From Clostridioides sp. (GTDB lineage Bacteria; Bacillota; Clostridia; Peptostreptococcales; Peptostreptococcaceae): 64,000 nucleotides of DNA. Position 1 is the first letter of the stretch; every line of letters begins with the position of its first letter. Positions 1 through 8,233 of the stretch are shown here, in pieces. The stretch is taken from assembly GCA_031261505.1 (NCBI GenBank), contig JAISJN010000004.1, positions 124,001 through 188,000 on the forward strand. Reading direction: 5' to 3'. The position numbers and the translations under genes were made by a program. The notes beneath the pieces were generated by a model. The model was not told the origin of the DNA, made no database searches, and saw only the letters and a list, made by a program, of their open reading frames with translations.

Positions 1-1
1 C

Positions 2-1441
2 TTTGGATTCGATGAATTTGTGGATAAGAGAGTACTCGACAAGGATAAATTCGACCAGATACTGTCTGGTGAAAGGTCGCTTGATGAATTCCTATCAGAG
101 GAGAACGACGAGATTCAGCTAAACTTATTTATAATGGATATATGTTCCGAATACTATGTCGTAAACGGAGATATACATCTAAACGATAAATTTAAAAGAA
201 TCTCATTCTACGACGACCATTTTGAGTATACAACTACAATTTTGGAAGAATCGCAGATAAGGGACGTAGTTTCGATAAATTACGGGGATACCTTGGTACG
301 CGGAGGCAGTGGCACGGGAAAGACTACGATTATGACGGCTAGGGCGATAAAACTGGCAAAGGTATATCCTCAACATCAGTTTTTAATATTCACTCACAGC
401 AAACAATCGTGCAACGAGATAAAAGAACAGCTCGATATACTGTATAAAGGCAGTAATTTAGAAGTGCATACATTTGGTTCGTTTATCTTCAAACTGGCAA
501 AGAAATACAGTCTGATATTAGACTATACAATGCTGAAGAAAGATTACGACAAGACATTCAAAAACCTAGTAAAACAAGCTGACAATATAATAAAGAACAA
601 GAGTATATTCAAAGGTATCTTTGTAGATGAAGCAGAAGGATTTGCGGAAGATGATCTAGAGTTTATACATAAATTTCTATACAAGGCAAAACATATATTT
701 GAAATCTATTCGTGTAGTGCTCTAAATATAAGCAACAACCTTCACATATTTAAAGAGCCATTCCAGAGTATAAATTTTGACTACAAGATGAGTCTAGATG
801 TAAACTATAGGCAGTCAAAAGAAATTTGCGGATATATAAATAGGTTTGGAAAGAATTCAAATAAATTTGTAAGGGATAGGGCGAGTAAACTAGACCACGA
901 TATATTTGACGAGATGACCTGTGTAAAGGGATCAATAAGCAATGTGGATATAATTAAGGTGAGCGACCTAGACGACCAGATAAACTCTGTTATTTGGGAA
1001 ATAGAGCATCTTACGAGCAATAGGGGATTAAAGTACGACGATATCTGCATATTATTCCCATACAACAAAAAGAAGATGAAAAATGGAAGTGTATTATATT
1101 TCCAATACATGCTAAAAAAAGCATGTGAGTCGGCAAATATTCCGTATATGTACGCCGATGAAGATTTGACAAACCTAAGCAAGAAGATAGGGGTAACTCT
1201 TTCAAATATATACGCAATTAAATCTCTAGAGTACAAGGCGGTAATCCTGTGTGAAATCGAGATGCTGTACAACCAGAAGGCTGGAGATATGAAAGTGGAA
1301 TACCAGGTCAACGATTTTGTTGGAGATCTAAATAAGATTTACCTCGCTATAAGCAGGGCAAAGGAGTACTTGAAGATAATCACTACATTTGATGAGAGTG
1401 CAAGCGACCTTGTGAAATTGATAGTAGACAGCTGCGAATAA
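2..1441 (+). CDS. UvrD/Rep-like superfamily I helicase, 5' end outside the window
   Basis: The frame is open to the first base of the window, so the N-terminus is missing; the GTG at 20 need not be the start. Counting from that codon, Walker A GGSGTGKT is at about residues 95-102, Walker B VDEAE at 202-206, a motif IV-like DVNYRQ near 265, and a motif VI-like ISRAKEYLKI near 445. These are the ATP-binding and arginine-finger motifs of UvrD/Rep/PcrA-type helicases. The visible part is shorter than UvrD and lacks obvious 1B/2B insertions, so it looks like the compact stand-alone helicases of unknown role rather than PcrA. It ends 90 bp before a bidirectional terminator shared with uppP. DNA unwinding is inferred from family membership. 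Confidence 0.85.
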   Translation, partial: FGFDEFVDKRVLDKDKFDQILSGERSLDEFLSEENDEIQLNLFIMDICSEYYVVNGDIHLNDKFKRISFYDDHFEYTTTILEESQIRDVVSINYGDTLVRGGSGTGKTTIMTARAIKLAKVYPQHQFLIFTHSKQSCNEIKEQLDILYKGSNLEVHTFGSFIFKLAKKYSLILDYTMLKKDYDKTFKNLVKQADNIIKNKSIFKGIFVDEAEGFAEDDLEFIHKFLYKAKHIFEIYSCSALNISNNLHIFKEPFQSINFDYKMSLDVNYRQSKEICGYINRFGKNSNKFVRDRASKLDHDIFDEMTCVKGSISNVDIIKVSDLDDQINSVIWEIEHLTSNRGLKYDDICILFPYNKKKMKNGSVLYFQYMLKKACESANIPYMYADEDLTNLSKKIGVTLSNIYAIKSLEYKAVILCEIEMLYNQKAGDMKVEYQVNDFVGDLNKIYLAISRAKEYLKIITTFDESASDLVKLIVDSCE

Positions 1442-1530
1442 TGGCTTAATAAATAGTGAGTAAGCTAGTAGATAAGTAAGTGAGCAGATAAGTAAGTTAG
1501 TTAGTGAGTAGACGTGTAAGTGAATAATTG
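1442..1530. repeat. degenerate short-period repeat spacer
   Basis: The spacer after the helicase stop is built from repeated variants of GATAAGTAAGT, TTAGTTAGTGAG and AGTGAGTAAG. It has no start codon with a ribosome site. It resembles slippage-derived spacer DNA and is similar in style to spacers at 26942, 37501 and 48480. Confidence 0.5.
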
Positions 1531-1569
1531 AAAAAAGTCCCAACCTATTTAGGTGGGGACTTTTTTTTA
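1531..1569. terminator. bidirectional rho-independent terminator
   Basis: The arms AAAAAAGTCCC-ACCT and AGGT-GGGACTTTTTT pair around a short ATTT loop, with A- and T-runs on both sides. It lies between the convergent helicase and uppP genes, and its T-run overlaps the uppP stop codon. Confidence 0.9.
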
Positions 1570-2385
1570 AGCCATAAAGAAATAGACGAGTACGACTATA
1601 CCCAAGGCTATACGATAGTATCCAAAAGGTTTGAAGTCGTGCTTCTTAATGTAATCCATAAACAACTTGATTACGATTACAGATACCACGAAGGCTACTA
1701 CAGAGCCAACTCCAAGAATCAGCCATTCAAAGCCTGAGAATCCGAATCCAGCCTTCCATAGCTTTAGTGCGCTGGCACCTAACATCGTAGGAATGGCCAT
1801 GAAGAATGAAAACTCAGCTGCGACGAATCTAGAAGCTCCTAGGAGTACAGCACCTATAATGGTAGAGCCGGACCTAGAAGTACCTGGGATAAGCGCAAGG
1901 CATTGGAACATACCTATTTTAAGCGCAAGTGAATACGAAACATCGTCGAAACTCTTGTATTTAGGTTTTTTGTTCCTATTTTCAAGCATTATCATAATCA
2001 CACCGTAGACTATAAGCGCAATTGCCACTACTGTGGAATTAAAGAAGATTGCATCGATCTCATCCTCGAACAAAACACCTATCACTCCTGATGGAACTAT
2101 AGCTATAAGCACCTTGATCCATAGACTGACAGTTTCCCTTTTCTCTTTCGGTTTCTTATCCCTGTCAAAAGGGTTTAATTTCTTAAAGAAAATCATTACG
2201 ACAGCTAGTATTGAGCCGAACTGTATAACCACTAGAAATGTATTTATAAATTGTTCTGAGAAGTTCATATGTATAAACTCATTTACTAGGATCATGTGTC
2301 CAGTACTACTTACTGGCAACCATTCCGTAATACCTTGGACTATACCTAGTATTACAGCTTTCATTATTTCAGCAAAACTAAACAT
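1567..2385 (-). CDS. uppP: undecaprenyl-diphosphatase UppP (BacA)
   Basis: This polytopic membrane enzyme removes a phosphate from undecaprenyl diphosphate, recycling the lipid carrier for peptidoglycan and other wall polymers; overproduction is known to give bacitracin resistance. The 272-residue protein carries both family signatures: a glutamate-rich GITEWLPVSSTGH motif near the N-terminus and PGTSRSGSTI near residue 165. I placed the start at 2385 rather than 2424 because AAGGAGGT lies just upstream of that ATG and known family members start at the MFSFAEIM-like position. It is a monocistronic gene convergent with the helicase. Confidence 0.95.
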   Translation of the reverse strand: MFSFAEIMKAVILGIVQGITEWLPVSSTGHMILVNEFIHMNFSEQFINTFLVVIQFGSILAVVMIFFKKLNPFDRDKKPKEKRETVSLWIKVLIAIVPSGVIGVLFEDEIDAIFFNSTVVAIALIVYGVIMIMLENRNKKPKYKSFDDVSYSLALKIGMFQCLALIPGTSRSGSTIIGAVLLGASRFVAAEFSFFMAIPTMLGASALKLWKAGFGFSGFEWLILGVGSVVAFVVSVIVIKLFMDYIKKHDFKPFGYYRIALGIVVLVYFFMA

Positions 2386-2541
2386 TCGTACCTCCTTATT
2401 TGTAGCTAATTTATATAATATCATAGCTTTTAATACTTAACAAGAGAACTGAGCCTAATTCTGACTTGCGACAATACTCTCATCAATGGATTGAGCTATA
2501 GATTTGTAAAAGAAAAAACTGAATAAAAAACATCAAAATAC

Positions 2542-2570
2542 TTGTTATTGTTCGTGAAATTATATATAAT
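2542..2570 (+). promoter_or_regulatory. sigma-A-type promoter of purB
   Basis: TTGTTA (2542-2547) and TATAAT (2565-2570) are separated by exactly 17 bp. The -10 box abuts the end of a minus-strand copy of the dispersed repeat, so the transcribed leader of about 150 nt is mostly repeat sequence. No purine-riboswitch core was seen in the leader. Confidence 0.7.
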
Positions 2571-2664
2571 TAAAAGGTGATTAAACGATTTTAATGTTGG
2601 TATTTCACCAATATTTAAACGAGATAAATGAGTTACATATATAGATGAGCGATATTTATCTCAA
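2571..2664 (-). repeat. dispersed two-hairpin repeat, minus orientation, diverged
   Basis: Read on the minus strand it starts TTGAGATAAAT, closes a 9-bp stem with ATTTATCTC (2621-2629 against 2654-2662), has a second small hairpin (GGTGAAATACC) and ends AATCGTTTAATCACCTTTTAA. This matches the family layout seen best at 62040. It forms most of the purB 5' leader. Confidence 0.7.
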
Positions 2665-2728
2665 GCTATAGAGTAGAAATTCAGCTTACGAATAATCAGA
2701 CGAGCATATAAATTCAGGAGGAATAAAA

Positions 2729-4171
2729 ATGGATAATAAGAATAACACATATTCAAACCCACTTACAGACAGATATTGCAGTAAAGAGATGAGCTATATA
2801 TTCTCACCACAGTTCAAATTCTCAACTTGGAGAAAACTTTGGGTTGCATTGGCTGAGGGGGAACAAGAGCTTGGTTTAAATATAACAGACGAACAACTCG
2901 ATGAATTGAGAGCTAATGTAGATAATATAAATTTTGAGGATGCAAGGAAATTTGAAAAAGAAGTAAGACACGACGTTATGAGCCATGTAAAGGCATATGG
3001 ACTACAATGCGATAAGGCGAAGGGGATAATTCACCTAGGAGCTACTTCAGCATATGTAGGGGACAATACAGATGTCATCCAGATGACTGAGGCACTCAGA
3101 CTTGTAAGAGTAAAACTTGTAAATTTAATAGACAACTTAAAAAAATTCGCAATTAAATACAAAGGTATTCCGACTCTAGGATTCACGCATTTCCAGGCAG
3201 CTCAGCTCACAACTGTAGGAAAGAGAGCTTGTCTATGGGCACAGGATTTGCTTATAGATTTAGACGACTTAAACTTTAGGATCGACAATATGAAGCTTAG
3301 AGGAGTGAAGGGAACTACGGGAACTCAAGCTAGTTTCATGAGTTTGTTCGATGGAGACCACGAAAAAGTTAAAGAACTAGATAAAAAAATATGTGCTAAG
3401 ATGGGATTTGAATCTTCATATGCAGTAAGTGGACAGACCTACACTAGAAAGCTAGACTACCAAGTGATAAGCGTACTATGTGGTATAGCTCAGAGCATGC
3501 ATAAGATGACAAACGATATAAGGTTACTTCAACATTTAAAAGAGTTAGAAGAGCCATTTGAAGAGCATCAGATAGGCTCATCAGCTATGGCGTACAAGAG
3601 AAATCCGATGAGAAGTGAGAGAATATCATCTCTAAGTAAATTTATAATAGCGGAGACTATGAGTCCAGCTATGGTACAAGCTACTCAGTGGTTAGAGAGA
3701 ACATTGGACGATTCAGCAAATAAGAGGCTTTCGATACCTCAAGCCTTTATGGCAGCAGATGCAATCCTCGAAATAGGAATAAACGTAACCGACGGCATGG
3801 TGGTTTACGAAAATATGATAAATAAACACGTAAACGAAGAACTTCCTTTCATGGCTACAGAGACTATACTTATGGAAGCTGTAAAGAGAGGTGGAGACAG
3901 ACAGGAACTTCACGAGATAATAAGAGAGTATTCAATGAAGGCAGCTTACAGAGTTAAGCACGAAGGCCTAGACAACAATCTAATCTCGCTTATAATAGAG
4001 GATTCAGCATTTAAAATGAGCAAGGAAGAAATTCTATCTATAATGGACCCTAAGAACTTCACGGGAAGAGCTAGTGAGCAAGTAGTTGATTTTGTAAACG
4101 AGGTAGTTGATCCAGCACTTAAAGATTTTGCGGAAGTACTAGGTAAGGTGGATGTGGATTTAAGAGTTTAA
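2729..4171 (+). CDS. purB: adenylosuccinate lyase PurB
   Basis: PurB catalyses two steps of purine synthesis: release of fumarate from SAICAR to give AICAR, and from adenylosuccinate to give AMP. The 480-residue protein has the fumarase/aspartase-superfamily signature GSSAMAYKRNPMRSE near residue 290 and a conserved TSAYVGDNTD region near 110. The length suits the clostridial and vertebrate-type branch. An AGGAGG site lies 8 bases before the ATG. It is transcribed alone from the promoter at 2542, with no other pur genes beside it, and is followed by a terminator at 4229. Confidence 0.97.
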   Translation: MDNKNNTYSNPLTDRYCSKEMSYIFSPQFKFSTWRKLWVALAEGEQELGLNITDEQLDELRANVDNINFEDARKFEKEVRHDVMSHVKAYGLQCDKAKGIIHLGATSAYVGDNTDVIQMTEALRLVRVKLVNLIDNLKKFAIKYKGIPTLGFTHFQAAQLTTVGKRACLWAQDLLIDLDDLNFRIDNMKLRGVKGTTGTQASFMSLFDGDHEKVKELDKKICAKMGFESSYAVSGQTYTRKLDYQVISVLCGIAQSMHKMTNDIRLLQHLKELEEPFEEHQIGSSAMAYKRNPMRSERISSLSKFIIAETMSPAMVQATQWLERTLDDSANKRLSIPQAFMAADAILEIGINVTDGMVVYENMINKHVNEELPFMATETILMEAVKRGGDRQELHEIIREYSMKAAYRVKHEGLDNNLISLIIEDSAFKMSKEEILSIMDPKNFTGRASEQVVDFVNEVVDPALKDFAEVLGKVDVDLRV

Positions 4172-4228
4172 AGTTTATAATTGATTATGTAAAGAGGAAT
4201 AGATAAAAATAAAAATAATAAATATAAA

Positions 4229-4284
4229 GAAAAGACCCTACATGGAGAGATATTTTTTGATGTCACATCTAGGGGGTCTTTTAT
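4229..4284 (+). terminator. purB terminator
   Basis: AAAAGACCC (4230-4238) pairs with GGGTCTTTT (4274-4282) around a 35-nt loop. The right arm overlaps the tail of the neighbouring minus-strand repeat copy. Confidence 0.7.
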
Positions 4285-4362
4285 TTGGTGATTGTTGGTA
4301 ATTCACCTAAATTGAAATGAGAAAGATGTCCACCGCATATAGAGGGAGGGCATCTTTCTCAA
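4281..4362 (-). repeat. dispersed two-hairpin repeat, minus orientation
   Basis: A perfect 10-bp stem GAGAAAGATG/CATCTTTCTC (4319-4328, 4351-4360) with further C/G pairing inside is followed, on the minus strand, by TCATTTCAATTT, a short GGTGAATTACC hairpin and a tail AATCACCAAATAA. It lies between the convergent purB and aminotransferase genes and may also act as a terminator for the latter. Confidence 0.75.
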
Positions 4363-4380
4363 ATTATAAAAATTATTTTC

Positions 4381-5595
4381 TTATTGTTTGTCAGTAGCTA
4401 GATTTAATGCAACGTATTCCTCAAGTCCTTGTTTAAGAAGAGCTCCAGCTTTTTTAAGATCTTCTTGTTTAAGTATATAAGCAAGTCTTATTTCGTTTTT
4501 GCCTAGACCTGGAGTAGCGTAGAATGATTCTGCAGGAGTAAACATCACTGTTTCGTCCTTGTCTTTGCAGAATTCAGTAAGCATCCAGATTGCGAAGTCT
4601 TCAGCGTTTTCAACTGGTAATTTAGCAACTATATAGAAGGCACCAGATGGTTTTTCGCAGATTAAGCCGTCGACTTTCATAAGCTCATCGTAGAGGATAT
4701 TTCTTCTCTTATCGTATTCTTCGTTTACTTCTTTGAAGTACGATACTGGAGTTTTGTAAAGTTCAGCAGCTCCGACCTGGTCTAAAGTAGGAACACATAG
4801 TCTACCTTGGCAAAGTTTCATTATTTCGCCTGTTAAACCTTTGTTTTTAGTAGCTATAGAACCTATTCTTGCACCACAGGCACTGTATCTTTTAGAAACG
4901 CTGTCTATTATAACGACTCTGTCTTCAACGTCCTTTAATTGTCCACAGCTAGTGTATTTAAGTCCGTCGTATACGAATTCTCTATACACTTCGTCAGCTA
5001 TTATCCATAGATCTTTTTCTTTTGCAACTTCAGCTAGTACGTCCAATTCTTCTTTTGTATAAACCCTTCCAGTTGGGTTACCTGGGTTAGAAAGTATTAT
5101 AGCTCTAGTTTTATCGTTGATTCTCGCTAGTAATTCCTCTTTTCCTGGTAGCCTGAATCCGTTTTCTGCGTATGTAGTAACAGGATTTATCTCTATATTC
5201 ACAGATTGTCCAAATCCATTGTAGTTTGTGTAGAACGGTTCTGGAGCCAATATGTTGTCTCCTGGGTCGCATACCGCCATCATAGTGAATAGAATAGCTT
5301 CACTACCACCAGCTGTCACGATTATATCATCGTAATCGAAATGCATGTCATAAGTTTCATAGTAAGCTCTAAGAGCTTCTATCAATTCAGGGATACCTTC
5401 AGAACCAGCGTACTCTAAAACGGCGCTATCAAAGTTCTTAACTGCATCAAAAAATCCCTTTGGAGTCTTTATGTCTGGTTGTCCGATATTTAAGTGATAA
5501 ACCTTAGTTCCTTTTGCCTTTACGGTTTCTGCGTATGGAACTAATTTTCTAATAGGTGAAAATTGCATAGCTGTAAGTCTGTTTGAATATTTCAT
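4381..5595 (-). CDS. PLP-dependent class I/II aminotransferase (aspartate aminotransferase-like)
   Basis: Fold-type I aminotransferase of 404 residues, expected to move amino groups between an amino acid and a 2-oxo acid in the cytoplasm. Visible motifs are SNPGNPTGRVY near residue 170, DEVYREF near 205 and the PLP-lysine segment SVSKRYSACG near 238, plus a C-terminal arginine region (NEIRLAY). The closest known enzymes are the clostridial proteins annotated as aspartate aminotransferase; substrate choice cannot be read from sequence. A GGGGAGG site precedes the ATG. The gene stands alone. Confidence 0.9.
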   Translation of the reverse strand: MKYSNRLTAMQFSPIRKLVPYAETVKAKGTKVYHLNIGQPDIKTPKGFFDAVKNFDSAVLEYAGSEGIPELIEALRAYYETYDMHFDYDDIIVTAGGSEAILFTMMAVCDPGDNILAPEPFYTNYNGFGQSVNIEINPVTTYAENGFRLPGKEELLARINDKTRAIILSNPGNPTGRVYTKEELDVLAEVAKEKDLWIIADEVYREFVYDGLKYTSCGQLKDVEDRVVIIDSVSKRYSACGARIGSIATKNKGLTGEIMKLCQGRLCVPTLDQVGAAELYKTPVSYFKEVNEEYDKRRNILYDELMKVDGLICEKPSGAFYIVAKLPVENAEDFAIWMLTEFCKDKDETVMFTPAESFYATPGLGKNEIRLAYILKQEDLKKAGALLKQGLEEYVALNLATDKQ

Positions 5596-5956
5596 AACAA
5601 ATACCTCCCCAATAATTTTAATTTCTAATAAAAAATATTAAATATAAATCAAAATTCAATTTATACAAGATTATGATAACATATATATTTAAAAAAATCA
5701 GCACTTTATTTCGTAAATGGATGAATATAGAAAATATAATTAAGTGTAAAACTTAGGTAAAAAAGAGATTTAGTCGAATAAGATATATCGTTAAACGATT
5801 TCAAACTGAAATGAAAAAGTTTAAGAGGATAATTCGTTAAATTATTTTTAATCACAAAGGAATTATTTTAAAAAAAAATTTATCTTAATCGGGGGAAATG
5901 TGAGAAAAAGAATTATAATAGATATATAGAGAATAACGAAAGGGGCAATAATTACT
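5596..5956. other. AT-rich divergent spacer
   Basis: No gene is supported here. It separates the aminotransferase (minus) from the GalT-like gene (plus) and must hold both promoters; a TATAAT at about 5912 is the best -10 for the rightward gene but lacks a clear -35. A short stretch at 5789-5814 read on the minus strand (CATTTCAG..GAAATCGTTTAA) is a degenerate remnant of the dispersed repeat. Confidence 0.5.
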
Positions 5957-6907
5957 TTGAAGGAACTTAGAAGGGATAGAATAAACGGAGATTTGGTCGT
6001 CTTTGCGAAAGATCGAAACAAGAGACCACATGACAAAACGAATCAAGAGCTTGATGAGCGCGAGTCGATGAGTGAGTACGAAGCTGACTGTCCATTTTGC
6101 AGAGGAAATGAAAAATGTTGTGATAAATCCCTGTTTGAAATAGGCAAAGAAGGGTATTGGTTAAGTAGGGCAGTTCCTAATTTGTTTCCGATTATCGATG
6201 AAGAATCTACAGAGATATTTGGAAGACATGAAGTGATTATAGATACTTATAGGCATAATGGAAGTTTCTACGATATGAGCAAAGAGGAATTTAAAAATTT
6301 ATTTGACATGTATGTAAACAGGTATACAGCCCTTCTCTCAAGAGTCGGGACCGAGTACGTCAGCTTATTTAAAAACTTCCTTAGAAAGGCTGGAGCATCT
6401 CTCCTTCATCCTCATTCTCAGATGATTTCAATGTCGATAATACCACCAGAGGTAGAAAACGAACTTGAGATTGGGAGGAAGTATTTCGAAGAGAACGGGC
6501 GATCCCTCTACAACGATATTATCAAAGAGGAGCTAGAATACGGAGATAGGATTGTATACGAGGGTCAAAATTTCATAATGGGAGTACCGCGTGCGACGAA
6601 ATTCAGCGGAGAGATAAGGATTATGTTCAAAGAAAAGGTTAAATTTCAGAATTTATCGGATACTGATATTGAGGAGTTAGCTGAGTCGTTTAAATGCCTG
6701 TTCGAAAAAATATACGAGGTGAATGGATATATGCCTTTTAACGTATGTGTACACACTCACCCAAAATGTATCGACGCTACTGAGTATTTCAATGCACATA
6801 TACATATACTACCTAGGAAATTCAATTTTGGAGGATTTGAGCTAGGTGGAGATATACACGTATGTACACTCGAAGCTGAAGCGTATACAAAGTTGATGAG
6901 ATGGTAG
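5957..6907 (+). CDS. GalT/HIT-superfamily nucleotidyltransferase
   Basis: The 316-residue protein resembles galactose-1-phosphate uridylyltransferase, which swaps UMP between UDP-glucose and a sugar phosphate. A zinc-type CPFC pair lies near residue 47 and the nucleotidylation-site sequence is HPHSQ near 153, where classical GalT has HPHGQ. A second histidine-rich segment (FNAHIHILPR) near 280 matches the C-terminal HIT half. The TTG at 5957 is preceded by GAAAGGGG. No galactose genes are near, so it could equally be another sugar-phosphate or ADP-glucose-phosphorylase-type enzyme; only the superfamily is firm. Confidence 0.75.
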   Translation: MKELRRDRINGDLVVFAKDRNKRPHDKTNQELDERESMSEYEADCPFCRGNEKCCDKSLFEIGKEGYWLSRAVPNLFPIIDEESTEIFGRHEVIIDTYRHNGSFYDMSKEEFKNLFDMYVNRYTALLSRVGTEYVSLFKNFLRKAGASLLHPHSQMISMSIIPPEVENELEIGRKYFEENGRSLYNDIIKEELEYGDRIVYEGQNFIMGVPRATKFSGEIRIMFKEKVKFQNLSDTDIEELAESFKCLFEKIYEVNGYMPFNVCVHTHPKCIDATEYFNAHIHILPRKFNFGGFELGGDIHVCTLEAEAYTKLMRW

Positions 6908-7019
6908 CGACGGCAAATACAAATTAGATATACGGTGTTTTTTAAATCCGTAAGAAATTAACATTTAGAAATATATGTTAGATGAGAAAATATAAGAATA
7001 TGTTAGGAGAAATTTTTTT

Positions 7020-7772
7020 ATGAAATTGATATCTTGGAATGTCAACGGACTGAGAGCTGTTGTTGGTAAAGGATTTATGGATTTTTTTAACGAGGTGGAT
7101 GCAGATATTTTCTGCCTTCAGGAAACGAAACTTCAGGAAGGTCAGATCGATTTACAGACTCCTGGATACCATGGATACTGGAACTACGCTGAGAAAAAGG
7201 GCTACTCTGGTACTGCGATATTTACAAAACAGGAGCCGTTAAGTGTGAGTTATGGACTTGGAATAGAAGAGCACGATAAAGAGGGAAGGTTGATAACACT
7301 CGAGTTTGATGACTTTTACATGGTAACTGTCTACACTCCAAACTCTCAGACGGAGCTTAAGAGATTAGAATACAGGATGAAATGGGAGGATGACTTTGCA
7401 GACTACCTTTCAGATTTAAATAAAAAGAAACCTGTAGTTGTGTGTGGCGACTTGAACGTGGCACATAAGGAAATAGACTTGAAGAATCCAAAGACAAATA
7501 GGAAAAATCCTGGATTTACAGATGATGAGAGAGGTAAGTTCAGTAATTTACTCGAAAGAGGATTTATAGATACTTATAGACATTTCTATCCGGACTTAGA
7601 AGGTTCTTATTCATGGTGGTCTTATAGATTTAAAGCCAGGGAAAAGAATGCAGGGTGGCGTATTGACTACTTCTGCGTTTCTAGTGATTTTGAGGATAGG
7701 CTGGTAGATGCCTCTATCCATACCGAGGTGTTTGGATCAGACCATTGCCCAGTTGAATTAGTATTGAAATAG
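7020..7772 (+). CDS. xth: exodeoxyribonuclease III
   Basis: Exonuclease III cleaves abasic sites and trims 3' ends in base-excision repair. The 250-residue protein has the family motifs in order: [10 protein letters not shown] at the start, CLQETKLQ near residue 34 (metal-binding Glu), [11 protein letters not shown] near 145 and the C-terminal GSDHCPVEL carrying the catalytic Asp-His pair. A TAGGAG site precedes the ATG. It is followed by a strong terminator. Confidence 0.96.
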   Translation: MKLISWNVNGLRAVVGKGFMDFFNEVDADIFCLQETKLQEGQIDLQTPGYHGYWNYAEKKGYSGTAIFTKQEPLSVSYGLGIEEHDKEGRLITLEFDDFYMVTVYTPNSQTELKRLEYRMKWEDDFADYLSDLNKKKPVVVCGDLNVAHKEIDLKNPKTNRKNPGFTDDERGKFSNLLERGFIDTYRHFYPDLEGSYSWWSYRFKAREKNAGWRIDYFCVSSDFEDRLVDASIHTEVFGSDHCPVELVLK

Positions 7773-7883
7773 ATCTACTAGCTTGTGAGCAACAAAAATT
7801 ATAAATAATTAAAAGTGAATAGTTGCGTTTGAACAAGAAAACTGCAAATAAAAAACTACAAATAATTAAAAATGAATAATTAA

Positions 7884-7926
7884 TACAGACGGCGCCGTGT
7901 TATCGGTGCCGTCTGTATTTGTTTTT
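7884..7926 (+). terminator. xth terminator
   Basis: AATACAGACGGC-CCG pairs with CGG-GCCGTCTGTATT around TGTTAT, followed by TTTGTTTTT. It is one of the most GC-rich hairpins in the window. Confidence 0.93.
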
Positions 7927-8156
7927 GAAGAATTATGTTAATACTTGAGAGGATAGGTTAGGTTAAATGTGTAGATTGTCTACATATCCTAGGTTGGACA
8001 ATCAAAAAATATGAAATCACCAGTGAAAATTAAACTTTAAATTAATACACATAATTATGGTATTTTTTATCAAGTATGTAATATAAATATATAGAAGACA
8101 AATTGTTTTCTAGTGATAATAGAGATGAAATTCGTTCGACAAAATACTGTAAACAA
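7927..8156. other. intergenic region before the flavoprotein gene
   Basis: No gene is supported. It contains a 7-bp hairpin TGTAGA-TTG-TCTACA near 7975 and AT-rich sequence leading into the promoter at 8157. Confidence 0.4.
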
Positions 8157-8185
8157 TTGAAAAAAACGTTTTTTTATGCTAAAAT
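8157..8185 (+). promoter_or_regulatory. promoter of the flavoprotein fusion gene
   Basis: TTGAAA (8157-8162) and TAAAAT (8180-8185) are 17 bp apart, about 50 bp before the ATG, with a GGGGGGA ribosome site at about 8222. Confidence 0.7.
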
Positions 8186-8233
8186 TCACATTAGAAACAC
8201 AAAAAACTATACATAAATAATGGGGGGATTCAA

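Noticed and set aside
805-1311. 168-codon minus-strand frame inside the helicase
   Set aside because: It is a mirror of a real gene with clear motifs and has no ribosome site or recognisable protein features.
1667-2440. Plus-strand frames of 113 and 135 codons opposite uppP
   Set aside because: Shadows of a conserved membrane-protein gene.
2571-2728. Purine riboswitch in the purB leader
   Set aside because: The conserved core of purine aptamers is not present; the structure is explained by a repeat copy.
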